In this document: piece after piece, positions 24,301-34,300 of the stretch
Layout: each line of letters opens with the position of its first letter
How positions within the stretch are numbered: the first letter of the stretch is position 1
Assembly (NCBI RefSeq): GCF_010111755.1
Contig: NC_088960.1
Coordinates: 62,001 to 126,000, forward strand
Source of the DNA: Nakaseomyces glabratus
Taxonomy: Eukaryota; Ascomycota; Saccharomycetes; Saccharomycetales; Saccharomycetaceae
Direction: 5' to 3'
DNA: 64,000 nt
Made by a program: the position numbers and the translations under genes
Notes under the pieces: model-generated
What the model saw: only the letters and a program-made list of their open reading frames with translations
What the model was told of the DNA's origin: nothing
The model's database searches: none

Positions 24301-24530
24301 TATATTTCTCTATATTCATCTTTTCTGTTTCTCATACTCTAGAGTCAGTGATTCACATACAATAATACGCTATCTAAGAATAATACATCTCTAATTTTGG
24401 CTGCTATTTCAAAAAGAAAAGGATCTAGATAGTGACTCAAATTTTAATAGAGTACTCAGCTTTTTTTTTTTTTTTTTTACAGAAATTAACATAAAGATAC
24501 AAATCAAATCTGATTTTGACGCTCTAAAGA
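21375..24530. other. Long gene-poor region (3.2 kb)
   Basis: The longest stretch in the window without a recognised gene. It separates the divergent MYO1 and YHR022C-like genes. The longest open frames (for example 23213-23584 minus, 123 codons) have no recognisable domain and look random. Features seen: a GGCGC...GCGCC inverted repeat around 22453-22477, a direct repeat of GTACCTG near 23933, a TATATAAG box at 24224-24231 about 300 bp upstream of the next start, and a T18 run at 24461-24478. No centromere signature was found. A non-coding RNA cannot be excluded. Confidence 0.5.
24461..24478 (+). repeat. Poly-T run (T18)
   Basis: Eighteen consecutive T bases about 50 bp upstream of the YHR022C-like start. 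Such dA:dT tracts are typical nucleosome-depleting promoter elements in yeast. Confidence 0.8.
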
Positions 24531-25415
24531 ATGGAAATTCTTTTATATGATGTTAGTGATAACCCCACGCCAAGATGCCTTGACAATACTGCTCGAATTA
24601 CGGTAATGGGAGAGCATGGCAGTGGTAAGACTACATTAATAACGAGGTGGCTGCGAAATATGTTCATCCAAGTTGACCAAGGAGATTATGATATTTACAC
24701 CACTCATGTTGCTAGACAAAACATACACCAGTACGACCACGAAATCAATGCTGCTCTATCGAAGACCAAGTCCGAGATGCTCGCTAAGAATCCGAGTGAT
24801 GAAAATATTACACCTGCTATGACCAGGGCTAGTAGTTACAAGAACAGACATCCCTTGAAAGTCCAGATTCTGGATGCTGAGCCGGTTGAGATTGGCGAGT
24901 ATTCAGACTTAAGAAACATGCAAATCGAGCAATCCGATGCTTTCATCCTTTGTTTTGATTGTGCGGATAGTAATGCTGTTGATGAACTTCGAGGCTATAA
25001 ACGTAAGATAGACTCAATCCGTGGGAATGCTTTGATCATGTTGTGCTGCACAAAAGTAGACCTTTCCGCCGAACGTGTGTTTGGTATCGAGGAGACCCAG
25101 GATATTCTTGAAAAACTGAACATCTCACCATCTGATTACTACGAGGTGTCTTCAAAGCATGCGATTGGTACTGAAAGATTGCTTTACAGAACCTTGGCAC
25201 ACATTGAGGATTGTAAGACTTCGGAGCGTATCGATATGGTCAAGAACAGTATCGCTACTAGCGAAGAGGAAAAGAGCAGCACCGATAGTGTATCAACAGA
25301 GACACTCAAGGAAGATGAGAAGAAAACTCGAGGCCGTCTATTACACCCTAGAGCTATTCGTAAGCTCTCACATAATGACTCACCCGCACAACAGCAATGT
25401 TGTTGCATAATGTAA
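24531..25415 (+). CDS. Divergent Ras-like GTPase (YHR022C-like)
   Basis: A 294-residue protein with a Ras-type fold and degenerate GTPase motifs. The P-loop GEHGSGKT is intact at residues 27-34. The switch II DxxG motif is replaced by DAEP (115-118), the base-binding NKxD by TKVD (174-177), and the SAK motif by SSK within EVSSKHA (205-211). About 35 extra residues, rich in H, N and K, separate switch I from switch II. The tail is basic (RGRLLHPRAIRKL) and ends in CCCIM (290-294), a CaaX-type prenylation signal with adjacent cysteines that could be palmitoylated, so membrane anchoring is likely. Position between MYO1 and RPS27B matches the uncharacterised S. cerevisiae YHR022C. Function unknown; nucleotide binding is plausible and hydrolysis is doubtful. 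Confidence 0.8.
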   Translation: MEILLYDVSDNPTPRCLDNTARITVMGEHGSGKTTLITRWLRNMFIQVDQGDYDIYTTHVARQNIHQYDHEINAALSKTKSEMLAKNPSDENITPAMTRASSYKNRHPLKVQILDAEPVEIGEYSDLRNMQIEQSDAFILCFDCADSNAVDELRGYKRKIDSIRGNALIMLCCTKVDLSAERVFGIEETQDILEKLNISPSDYYEVSSKHAIGTERLLYRTLAHIEDCKTSERIDMVKNSIATSEEEKSSTDSVSTETLKEDEKKTRGRLLHPRAIRKLSHNDSPAQQQCCCIM

Positions 25416-25476
25416 CGACTTTTTTAATGACATGCATATAAAACCCCAAAATTAAACAAACTAATCATTGTGGTTT

Positions 25477-25496
25477 TTTCTTTCTTTCTTTCTTTC
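25477..25496 (+). repeat. (TTTC)5 microsatellite
   Basis: Five perfect TTTC units flanked by longer T runs, just past the 3' end of the YHR022C-like gene. Confidence 0.9.
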
Positions 25497-26450
25497 TTTT
25501 TAACTTTAATACAATTTTATAAAATAATATATCCTAATCGAACGAAACATTTCTATTATTCTATAGTTGTAGTCTGCACTAGCAGTTGTATATTTCCCAA
25601 TAGGTGCAGAAACACCAAAACCACAGAAAGTACAGAAAACACTGAGGTATGAAAGCAGAAAGCACTGAAAGCAGAAATAAGTAAGGAAGAAGAGACTAGG
25701 CTTTTGGCCCACCTCCCTCCCTTATATACGTTTTCCAATTTCTGCTCAAACAAGGCAAAGGATATGGCAACAGTGTATCTAGGCAAATAGGGGTAATAGA
25801 AGTGGGCAGTAAGGGCATTTCCAATGGCGGCTAACTGCTGCACCACTAACGCAGAAAATCACGTACAATTCACCAGATCTGGGGGTTCTATTAATCACCC
25901 AAACAGGAAAAAAATAGATGCCCCTATAGCTTAAAACCTGCGCACAAAGAAGAAAGAGAAGAAGGGGGACCTTCTGCGGTGACAACCTGCTACAGACTCT
26001 GTATGGGCGGCTAATGTAGGTAACATAAGGTTAGAAACCGGCGCACCTCCCGGAGAGATCCATGCAGAAACGTTCAGTTTATTCTGTCAATCCACAGTTT
26101 GCATACCAACAACCACGAAAGCGATAGCCGCCCACGGCTCAATTCAAGTAAGTAACGAAAATAGGAAGTATATAAGACAGCAAGGCATATGCTTAGATAA
26201 TAGAGAACGTTACAGCACGGTACGCATTACGAGATGTTTGGCTAAGTGAAAGCCTTTCATACCAAGGTATTGGCTTACATAGTCTACTTGGTCTATTATC
26301 CACTATGCTTAGACCACCTACTACTTTGTATATGCCTGCGATTATCGAGGCTTCAGCTGCTCACTCTCTCCCAGCGCCCACACCACGTCAAAACCGGCAC
26401 TTTCTTTTGCTAGCACATTCAAAGAGTTTTGTGACTGCCTACAACTAACA

Positions 26451-26463
26451 CCACCCAGACATC
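26451..26463 (+). promoter_or_regulatory. Rap1-like site upstream of RPS27B
   Basis: CCACCCAGACATC matches 11 of 13 positions of the Rap1 form ACACCCATACATC. Rap1 drives most ribosomal-protein genes in S. cerevisiae. It lies about 910 bp upstream of the RPS27B ATG, farther than usual, so the call is tentative. The sequence also resembles the C-rich strand of yeast telomere repeats, which Rap1 also binds. Confidence 0.35.
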
Positions 26464-26738
26464 CACAACATACCTCTGTTGACCAAACACACAATAAATT
26501 GTTAGACTGGAAAAAGTCCAGATAATTGCCTAAATAGGAAAACAGCGGGATAGCACTTCAGCACGCAATTATTGTGTAGTTGCTCAACCTCTTCTCTGCG
26601 ACTGTTTCTAACGTCGTGACGGAGAGAGACAAGCACAGAAAATGGCGGAGAAATGCAAATGAAAGACTCTGGCTTGAATACTGTACGGTATAATCTGTGT
26701 GATTTTGAGTAACACGATGATGAATCACAATCTGCCCT

Positions 26739-26750
26739 CCCCCCCCCCCC
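26739..26750 (+). repeat. Poly-C run (C12)
   Basis: Twelve consecutive C bases, exceptional in this AT-rich surrounding. It is followed directly by AAAAA. Confidence 0.9.
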
Positions 26751-27373
26751 AAAAATTCTCAGACAGCATCGCACAAGACTTTGGAAACACCAACTATTCT
26801 GGCAGCATGCTTTCGAGGGAGTGCTAAGCACATCGCAAAAAACCATTGCTTGTACAGTACTATCTGAGAAAATGAAGGCAGGTCCGGCTATAATACAAAA
26901 ACTACAGTTACTGGATCTAGAAAATCTTCAAATTTACCCTGATGTATTTTGGCAAAAAAAAAATCAAAAACAGAATTTGAGTAACACTACTTACAGTCCT
27001 ACGGATATGTCTACGCAATATCCATGCCCAAGTTCTGCTTGACTCTTAGGAAACGCTCGCTCAGTGGCGAATTTCTTATTTTTCAATTTTTCCAACAAGC
27101 TATTGCAGATGCTGTTGCGGGTAACACAGTTGCCTTATGTTTTCTTCATCTGCACTACTTGGTTTGAGTGAGCAGTCACAAGAAATTGTTACGAACTAAC
27201 AATTTCGATGGGTTTTGGAAAAAAAATTTTTTTTCAGCTGCAAAGTGCTTGATGAATTTTTTTTTTCTTTCTTACAACTGAGTTGCTAGTATATAACAAT
27301 TCAGTGTTAGAGGTTTGTTAGTTATAGGATTTCCCTTCAAGACAAGGACAATAAAGAGCAATAGAATAACAAG

Positions 27374-28305
27374 ATGGTATGTTTTGCGCCCAACGAGATA
27401 GATAATATAGCAATAGTCCAAGTAGAATGAGAAAAGCAGAGCTGTGACGAGTGATTTGAATAGGTTTTTGCCATACCAACAATAGGTGAGATGGGAAGAA
27501 ACTTCTATTATGTGAATTAATGAACTGGTCGAGACTTGTATAAGACAATAGAGAGAAAACGAGATGGGGATATAGTGGGAATTAGTGCATACACATTATA
27601 CCAGTTAGTGGAATTGCGTCTTAGTGAATAAACCTATCGAATTATGGCTTCCATTTTTACCAAGATAGGTTCGAAATCCCTTCACCTTTGTCATATTAAT
27701 TGTGCACATGTATCGTTTGGTAGGAAAGTGATTAATTAAAAAGCCATTTCGAGTGTGAGAAAAACCAATGTTCAAAATAATTTAAAGATCTGCGCTCTGC
27801 TGTGGATATTGCAAGGAATGTAAATTTTTATCACAGAATTATTTTACTAACATTTTTGTTTTACAACTACTATTACGTTGATTTTTTATTGATTGTGTTT
27901 GATAAGTAAAGTATAAGCTTTATGTGATTGGCATGGTACAAAAGGCTATGATGTGCCAAATTGTTCCGAGAAACACTAAAGTTACATGCGTTAGATTATC
28001 ATGATCAATGAGAAAAAGCTGATCTGAAGTAATAGGAAGTATGACCATAATTATACTAGGTTTTAGTTCAAGATTTGTTGCACCCAACTGCTGCCTCTGA
28101 GGCCAGAAAACACAAGTTGAAGACTTTGGTCCAAGCTCCAAGATCTTACTTCTTGGATGTTAAATGCCCAGGTTGTTTGAACATTACCACCGTGTTCTCT
28201 CACGCCCAAACTGCTGTTACCTGTGAATCCTGTTCTACTGTTCTTTGTACCCCAACCGGTGGTAAGGCTAAGCTTTCCGAAGGTACCTCTTTCAGAAGAA
28301 AGTAA
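27374..28305 (+). CDS. RPS27B: 40S ribosomal protein eS27, spliced
   Basis: The 82-residue product is encoded by two exons: exon 1 is only the ATG at 27374-27376, and exon 2 runs 28060-28305. Exon 2 begins GTTTTAGTTCAAGAT, giving VLVQDLLHP, so the joined protein starts [20 protein letters not shown] as in yeast Rps27. A C4 zinc-binding pattern is present (CPGC and CESC). The exon 1 boundary ATG|GTATGT and the acceptor TAG at 28057-28059 are canonical. The protein is a structural part of the small ribosomal subunit. Gene order after the YHR022C-like gene supports the RPS27B (YHR021C) rather than RPS27A position. An open frame starting at a TTG at 28075 is only part of exon 2. Confidence 0.95.
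27377..28059 (+). other. RPS27B intron (683 nt)
   Basis: Donor GTATGT at 27377-27382, the only exact TACTAAC branch site at 27845-27851, and acceptor TAG at 28057-28059. The branch-to-acceptor distance is about 210 nt, with many AG dinucleotides skipped, which is unusually long for a yeast intron. A weaker candidate branch (CACTAAA, near 27974) exists closer to the acceptor. Confidence 0.85.
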
Positions 28306-29167
28306 ACAGAGATTTTACAAAAATAAAAACTTTCATTACGATTGTATTTATCTATCTGTACTAAAGCATTCTCTCATGTTTCCTTTCGGAAGAAGATCTG
28401 AGTAATTTTTTAATTAATAAAAATACACATTCAAAATTATAAAAACAATAGGGATACAAAATGACGTCTATACCATTATATAGTATTGTTCTGGATAATT
28501 ATTTGGAACCGGAACTAAGCTAAGTGAACTTTAAATATAAGTTAAAGTATTAATATACAAACTTTTATGTATCAAAAAAAGAATTACCAGAAATAATTGG
28601 GCTCACTTGACATAGATCAGTGAATAGTATTATGTCCCTTTTTTATCTAATGTCTAAGGTTATAAAGAGCTTTATTAAGCTATGATATGCCACAACCCGG
28701 TCAGCCAATATTGCCTTCTCAGTAGTATTTAAAATGGTATATAGTAAACATCTATTATCCAATATCATATATAACGACATACAATTTTTTCTTTCAGTTG
28801 GTGAACTTTCAAACTATGAATTCTTGGTGATGAGGAACTAAAATCACACCAAAATGAAGTTAACTTCAGGCTGCTAAAGATTTGATTAGCCGAGGTTCAA
28901 GTCAAGATAACGAATAGTGTATTTGTTTTGACCAATTGAATTCCAACTCTTTGAAGGTTATACAGAACACATCTATAGGATAAAAACATTTGTGCAGATT
29001 TGTAAGTCAGATCCTTTTACCAATATCAACTAATACAAATCAATTTACCGAATTTAAATCAAGAACTGAATCATTTTCCTCAGGTATTCAAGAAAGTTAT
29101 CCTGTTTTTGGAAAGAAAGAGCTTGGATTACACGATTTTTGAAAGATAATACCACACAAAGAGAATA
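28306..29167. other. Intergenic region RPS27B/NUP192
   Basis: An 862-bp AT-rich spacer at the join between the YHR-like and YJL-like synteny blocks. I see no gene, LTR or tRNA. A GTGATGA box at 28827-28833 resembles a snoRNA C box, but no partner D box follows at a suitable distance. Confidence 0.5.
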
Positions 29168-32100
29168 ATGAAGTGGAGCGTATCACAATTTAGTGATCTT
29201 TATGCTTCCATTGATGCTAAGGCAATTAGCTCCGAGCTATTCACTCAATTATTGCCTGATCTGAAAGAACTTCTCAAATATCCACCAAAGAACACCGAAT
29301 CACGGAACAAACTAGAAAAACTACAAGATTACAAGACCGATGATGGGTCAATCTTCAAATTGAACCAGGATTTCATTATATCTATAATCTCATTATCTGA
29401 TGAACTTAACTTAGATGAATTAGAGGCAGTGAATTTGGTATTAGAAAATTCCCCTGGGAGTCAAATATATGCTTCTGAAGTAGTTAATAATGGTAAAATA
29501 TCCTTTTTCCTCAGAAGGCAATACATACTTCAGATTGTGTCTTATATCTGCAATGCTGAAGATGTTATGAGTCCTTATTATAAAAAGTTCTTTAATGCAG
29601 AAACCAATACCACTATTTTAAGCAAAGTCCTGGAGAATTTTGATATAATATCGAAACACTTGTCAGATATCAAGCAGGAAGTGAATAGAAATCAAATCCT
29701 TGATAACATGAATCCATTGATTACTCAAGGCATTCATTTTAAAAGGGATTTTTTCTCTAAAGAATATGATTTACTTAGTCAAGTGCTATATGGATTGTCA
29801 AAAAGATCATTAATAAATACACAGATCAGTTCCGTTGATTTGATTATTGAACATTCATTAAAAATGGAAACTAATGACTTCTTCGTGGTGTATTTTCTTC
29901 CAACGTTATTAAACTTATTTTCTAATCTTAACACATTCTCTGATGTGGATATATTCGGACTGCACAAGAAGTATACTAATGAGTTGATAACAAAACAAGA
30001 GCAAGTTTATAAAAAACCAATGAAGGTATTAATTATGTTTATTTTTCTAACATTTTTGATTGGATGGTGTAAAGAAGACCCCCAAAATAGAGTAACAAAA
30101 CTGAATTTCAAATCCGATATTGATGACCCCATGACTATCGCAGTTGAATTAGGTGCAATTGAACAACTACTGATTGTAATAGCTGATTTATCTCGGATAG
30201 ATGAATCAACAGCTGTACAATATTATGATTTTAGGGCACTTTTGGAAAGACACCTACCAAGATTTATCCCATTACAGTTAGTGGATGAAAATGTTATACA
30301 GAAGTATAATCAAATGTCTAGCTTGACTGAACGTTCTGACAGCACAAAGATAAATGGACCTCATGAAAGCTTTAGCAGGAATACCTACCGTCCTCCTTCA
30401 ATGATTTCACCTAACAACTATAGCAAAGACAACAGGTTCACAAATGGGTTAGGATCAACCTCGATTAGTATGGATAGATTAAATGAGGGAAGGGTTTTTT
30501 TCTCTACTTCAGATATGAATAAAGAAATTTCAAAGTTTCGTGAAAATATTTCCGAAATGTTTGAGATGTTTCTAGAAGAAAATATCCATCATTTCATCCA
30601 AACATTTATTTCAGATTGTGCATTTTTGCTAACAAAATTAAAAGACGCTGAAGAGGACTCGTTATTGTCCGGTGAAGATCTTGATTTGGATGATATAGCA
30701 ACCAAAGCAGATTTAGAAAGATTCTTTGTGTCAGTATTTTACTTCTATTCCAAGAGACCACATTACGTAGCTGCTTTTTGGGAAGACAAGGAATCTGCAG
30801 CATATGGCTTTGTTGAATGGGCTTCAAAATGTAATGATAATTTGATGAAGTCCTGCTTCTATTTAATGCTAGGTGGGTTATCATCTGGTAAAGAGAATGC
30901 TTTGAATGTCTATTACTACCTTGGTGACTCCAATCCCACCTCTTGGAAAAGAATAGCTGATACTATCGGTAGCTATTCCTCTAAAATACTAAACTTAGGG
31001 AAAGCTATTCAAGCAAAGGAACAAGAAAATGAGGGTGAGCTCAACACAACGCTACTTGCTTTAGAAGAAGGTTTGAATGAAGAAACAATAGTATTTTTGT
31101 CCTCATTGCTCACTTTGATAAGTTCTGTAGCGGATCAAATGGAGCCTGATGAGAAGCTAATGTTCTCTCATTTATTTGTTGATGTTATCTTTGAGTTAAC
31201 AAAATGTGAAACTCCTCTGGTAGGTGCCTGCTTTAATACGATCAGTACACTGGTCCCAATTTTAGAAAGCGACAGAGCTAGCATTTGGCATAAGCTGGAT
31301 AGCACTTTATTCAAGGGCGTTGCCTTGTCTGACACATCGCAGTATATTTCTGCCTTCAGTTCGATTTTGACTACATACTCTGATGTCCTTGGATTTCTTG
31401 CATTGATTAGAAATTTACTACAGATTGAATCTTTTGATTGTAACAAGGAGTTTCTAGTATTTGGACATCTACAATATCCAAATCAGTTAGGTCGTCCATA
31501 CAGAAAGTCGGGAATTTGGCCTTACTTAGAATTTGTAATGAATGAGGTATTTGTCAACTCAGACAAAATTACAGATTCATTTAAAAGACATGAATTACAG
31601 GAACGTGTGCTTGAAATAATTCTGACCTGTTTGAATTCATTTGACTATTCTGTGCTATTAAACTCTATTTCTGTTGGTGCTAATTTAGACAACCTTGTTC
31701 ATGGTGAGAATTTTGCAAGTTATGTTCAGGATAATGCAGCACCTGCGATGTTCAATTTTTTGTTTCAGGAAAATGTATATACAAAACTATACTCCATTGC
31801 ATCAGTAGGGATAGATAATTCCTCCCTTTTAAAACCACACAGTCAGCTGCAAACTCTTTTGCGTCTTTCTTTATCTGTTATAGAGAGAACATTGGATTAC
31901 GAAAAGACTTATACAGAAGAATTGCTCACAATAATCAAAAAATATCAAAGCGGTGAATTTTATAGGCCAAAATACTACGGTCTTCACGGTCTTGTATCTT
32001 TCACGCAAACAGTTTTCTTCAATTTGGATTTTGTCACTTGTCTAGGGTTATATATTGGCCTGGACAATGACAGTATTCCTATAATCTCGATTAATATCTT

Positions 32101-34300
32101 ACGAAAATTGGCACTATTATTTAATTCAACAGAGCCTGATCCAATATTGGGTAACAAGTTATTTACACTTTTTGATTCTATTGATGAGTCAGCAAGAATC
32201 AAAGATGCTTTTATTGATCAACTTGATTGTCCTATCGAAAATTCAGACAATTTAATGCTGAAAGTGGAGATTCTTGAATTTCTAAAAGACAGTTTGGATA
32301 TCGAATCGTCAAAACCTAGTGTTGCACATTTATTATTGGGCTTTCAATATGATAATACGCTAACTTTTGGGCCCAATTTAAGTACTTTTATTCAGTCTGG
32401 GCATTCACTCTTTCATTCGGTAATTAGACTTTTGATTTCTGCTTTGAATGAACTGTCCAGTTATAAAATTGATTTTGCACCAATGCGATTAGCAGCATTA
32501 TCGCTGCAATTATTAGAGCTCATGTGTAAAAGTCAGTTGACATCGGATCTGGTAATTGAACATATCACAAATAATGAAATAATAAAGAAGATTATGGATG
32601 TTGATCCCCAAACGTCAAATCACACTTTGTGGAATGGCCTAAATTTGGAATCTACTACTCAATCAACCAAGGCACGCTTTATTCAAGGTAGCTCGGCTGG
32701 TGCATATCTAATGTTTTTGAGATACAGGACATCAATGATTCAGTTCCTAAACGTTGTTATTCATACTATCTCATTGAAGGGTACCATTTCAAGAGTAGCA
32801 CCGTATACAAGTTATCTGATATCCAACTCTATCTACTCTGCTCGAATTTTTTCTCTGTTGCGTCCCCTACATCAAAATATAATCTTAAAGGAAAAGATAG
32901 TGCCAGAAAACCTTCAGCTTCTAAAGGATTTGCCAGTTGATTTGGATAAAGTCCAGCTAAGAAAAAGTTGCACAGGAAATATCTATGATTTTGATGAAAT
33001 TAGCTCAGTACTTGAATTACATAGTAAGACTTATTCTGTGTCTCAGCTAAACTCAAAGGAATTTATGGATAAGATACTATCCGAGTTTGAAGAGGTAAAG
33101 CAACTTATTACTCTATTTCTAGTAAGAAAGGAGTCATTTTCTCAACAGCTGGCTATTCTTCATAACTGGGTCCAACTTGTTCAAATCATTGTATCTGACG
33201 GAAATTTGGGTGAGAGGAAAAGATCTACATTTATTCTGGAGGTTTTTGATATGGTTACTCCAAAAATAAGTGTTTATGTTGATATCGATGTTAAGTTTGC
33301 AGAAGAACTGGTTTCTCTAATGGTATTCCTATTCCATATATATAATCAATCGAATGCAAGCTCATCTGGAAAGTATTTTCTGGACTCTAAACTGCACAAT
33401 TTATTCCAAGTATGCATAAGAGGGATAAGTTCTCCATTGTCATCCTTGAAACTGAGATCAGATTTTTACGTTATTGCTAACAATTACCTACTGCGGGTTT
33501 TGAAAAACTCTGGTATGGCTTATGCGATAGTGAAGGATTTACGCCTAAATAATGAGAGGCTGGTAGAAGTGATTTGTAACGACGCTATTTATGGAGAAGG
33601 AGCAATTAAGATAACGGGGTTGTTACTCCTGGATTCGTTAGTACAACTTGGAAATCATCATCAGGAGAATTTCATAGTTATGACTTTAATGAGAAGTACA
33701 AAATTATTTCACATCATTCGTTCTTTGAAAGCGACAGATTCACTACTAAATGCAAGCACAGAAAATGTCAATGTTGAGAATTTCCTGTATGAGCTCACTG
33801 CTTTCAAGGCAACAGCATATTTCTTGATAAGAATTGCAGAAACAAGAGAAGGTGCTGTAGCACTGATTGAAAGCAAAGTTTTTGATATTTTAGCTGAGCT
33901 AAATTTCTTGAAGATTGATCCGGACCTAGGACTTGAGTTAGTATTTGACGAAACTTCTAATAATACTTCCTCTTTATTGAGAGTAAACATTACATTTGAT
34001 GAACCTCTAATTTTGGGTAAAGAAGCGACTTCGGTCTCAATTTTTGAATTGATAATTCCAATTTTCCAGCTGATGCTTGCCATTGTTATCAGTTCAGGGA
34101 GATTTAATGATGCTGTAAGATTAGCAACCACTTCCTTGTTGAAGCAGTATCAAAAATTGATCATAGGTACTTTTAAGAGAGATACGCTTTATAAATCTGG
34201 AAAGAAGCAAGCCTCGGATGAATTGAAATATAAACATCACCAAGAATTTATCAAGCTTGTTGTTTTAATCTGCACCATCACCAAATATGAAGATAAATAA
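29168..34300 (+). CDS. NUP192: Nucleoporin Nup192 (inner ring scaffold)
   Basis: A 1710-residue helical-solenoid scaffold of the nuclear pore inner ring, which holds Nic96 and the Nsp1 complex. It has no FG repeats and no enzymatic motif; the composition is leucine- and isoleucine-rich helical throughout, with a Ser/Asn-rich linker around residues 385-445. The N-terminus MKWSVSQFSDLYASID and the overall length fit S. cerevisiae Nup192 (1683 residues). A hydrophobic run near residues 284-300 (VLIMFIFLTFLIGWC) is probably a buried helix. It faces NSP1 tail to tail across only 166 bp, so two physically linked nucleoporins are adjacent, as in the S. cerevisiae YJL039C-YJL041W region. Confidence 0.93.
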   Translation: MKWSVSQFSDLYASIDAKAISSELFTQLLPDLKELLKYPPKNTESRNKLEKLQDYKTDDGSIFKLNQDFIISIISLSDELNLDELEAVNLVLENSPGSQIYASEVVNNGKISFFLRRQYILQIVSYICNAEDVMSPYYKKFFNAETNTTILSKVLENFDIISKHLSDIKQEVNRNQILDNMNPLITQGIHFKRDFFSKEYDLLSQVLYGLSKRSLINTQISSVDLIIEHSLKMETNDFFVVYFLPTLLNLFSNLNTFSDVDIFGLHKKYTNELITKQEQVYKKPMKVLIMFIFLTFLIGWCKEDPQNRVTKLNFKSDIDDPMTIAVELGAIEQLLIVIADLSRIDESTAVQYYDFRALLERHLPRFIPLQLVDENVIQKYNQMSSLTERSDSTKINGPHESFSRNTYRPPSMISPNNYSKDNRFTNGLGSTSISMDRLNEGRVFFSTSDMNKEISKFRENISEMFEMFLEENIHHFIQTFISDCAFLLTKLKDAEEDSLLSGEDLDLDDIATKADLERFFVSVFYFYSKRPHYVAAFWEDKESAAYGFVEWASKCNDNLMKSCFYLMLGGLSSGKENALNVYYYLGDSNPTSWKRIADTIGSYSSKILNLGKAIQAKEQENEGELNTTLLALEEGLNEETIVFLSSLLTLISSVADQMEPDEKLMFSHLFVDVIFELTKCETPLVGACFNTISTLVPILESDRASIWHKLDSTLFKGVALSDTSQYISAFSSILTTYSDVLGFLALIRNLLQIESFDCNKEFLVFGHLQYPNQLGRPYRKSGIWPYLEFVMNEVFVNSDKITDSFKRHELQERVLEIILTCLNSFDYSVLLNSISVGANLDNLVHGENFASYVQDNAAPAMFNFLFQENVYTKLYSIASVGIDNSSLLKPHSQLQTLLRLSLSVIERTLDYEKTYTEELLTIIKKYQSGEFYRPKYYGLHGLVSFTQTVFFNLDFVTCLGLYIGLDNDSIPIISINILRKLALLFNSTEPDPILGNKLFTLFDSIDESARIKDAFIDQLDCPIENSDNLMLKVEILEFLKDSLDIESSKPSVAHLLLGFQYDNTLTFGPNLSTFIQSGHSLFHSVIRLLISALNELSSYKIDFAPMRLAALSLQLLELMCKSQLTSDLVIEHITNNEIIKKIMDVDPQTSNHTLWNGLNLESTTQSTKARFIQGSSAGAYLMFLRYRTSMIQFLNVVIHTISLKGTISRVAPYTSYLISNSIYSARIFSLLRPLHQNIILKEKIVPENLQLLKDLPVDLDKVQLRKSCTGNIYDFDEISSVLELHSKTYSVSQLNSKEFMDKILSEFEEVKQLITLFLVRKESFSQQLAILHNWVQLVQIIVSDGNLGERKRSTFILEVFDMVTPKISVYVDIDVKFAEELVSLMVFLFHIYNQSNASSSGKYFLDSKLHNLFQVCIRGISSPLSSLKLRSDFYVIANNYLLRVLKNSGMAYAIVKDLRLNNERLVEVICNDAIYGEGAIKITGLLLLDSLVQLGNHHQENFIVMTLMRSTKLFHIIRSLKATDSLLNASTENVNVENFLYELTAFKATAYFLIRIAETREGAVALIESKVFDILAELNFLKIDPDLGLELVFDETSNNTSSLLRVNITFDEPLILGKEATSVSIFELIIPIFQLMLAIVISSGRFNDAVRLATTSLLKQYQKLIIGTFKRDTLYKSGKKQASDELKYKHHQEFIKLVVLICTITKYEDK

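Larger units (their letters stand above)
25416..27373. other. Gene-poor region upstream of RPS27B (2.0 kb)
   Basis: No protein gene is recognisable; the open frames present (for example 26502-26846 minus) are low-complexity and unlike known proteins. Visible elements are (TTTC)5 at 25477-25496, a TATATAAG box at 26170-26177, a Rap1-like site at 26451-26463, a C12 run at 26739-26750, and an A/T tract pair near 27220-27234 just upstream of RPS27B. The A/T tract resembles the AAAATTTT element found in many ribosomal-protein promoters. A capped non-coding transcript starting near 26.2 kb is possible but unproven. Confidence 0.45.

Noticed and set aside
26440..26480. Telomerase RNA template (CACCCAGAC...CCACA)
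   Set aside because: Only 9 bases match the C. glabrata telomere repeat as I remember it. A template must match exactly, and a Rap1-like site explains the motif better.
26747..26757. Sm-protein site (AATTTTTGG on the minus strand)
   Set aside because: It results from the C12/A5 junction; no snRNA-like sequence surrounds it.
27948..28027. Possible C/D snoRNA in the RPS27B intron (ATGATGT ... CTGA)
   Set aside because: The C box is imperfect, there is no convincing terminal stem, and I know of no snoRNA in RPS27 introns. It could still be tested with a snoRNA model.
28380..28460. TTTCGGAA beside an AT-rich tract, possible reversed CDEIII/CDEII
   Set aside because: The rest of the CDEIII consensus does not match and no CDEI (CAYGTGAY) lies on the far side.
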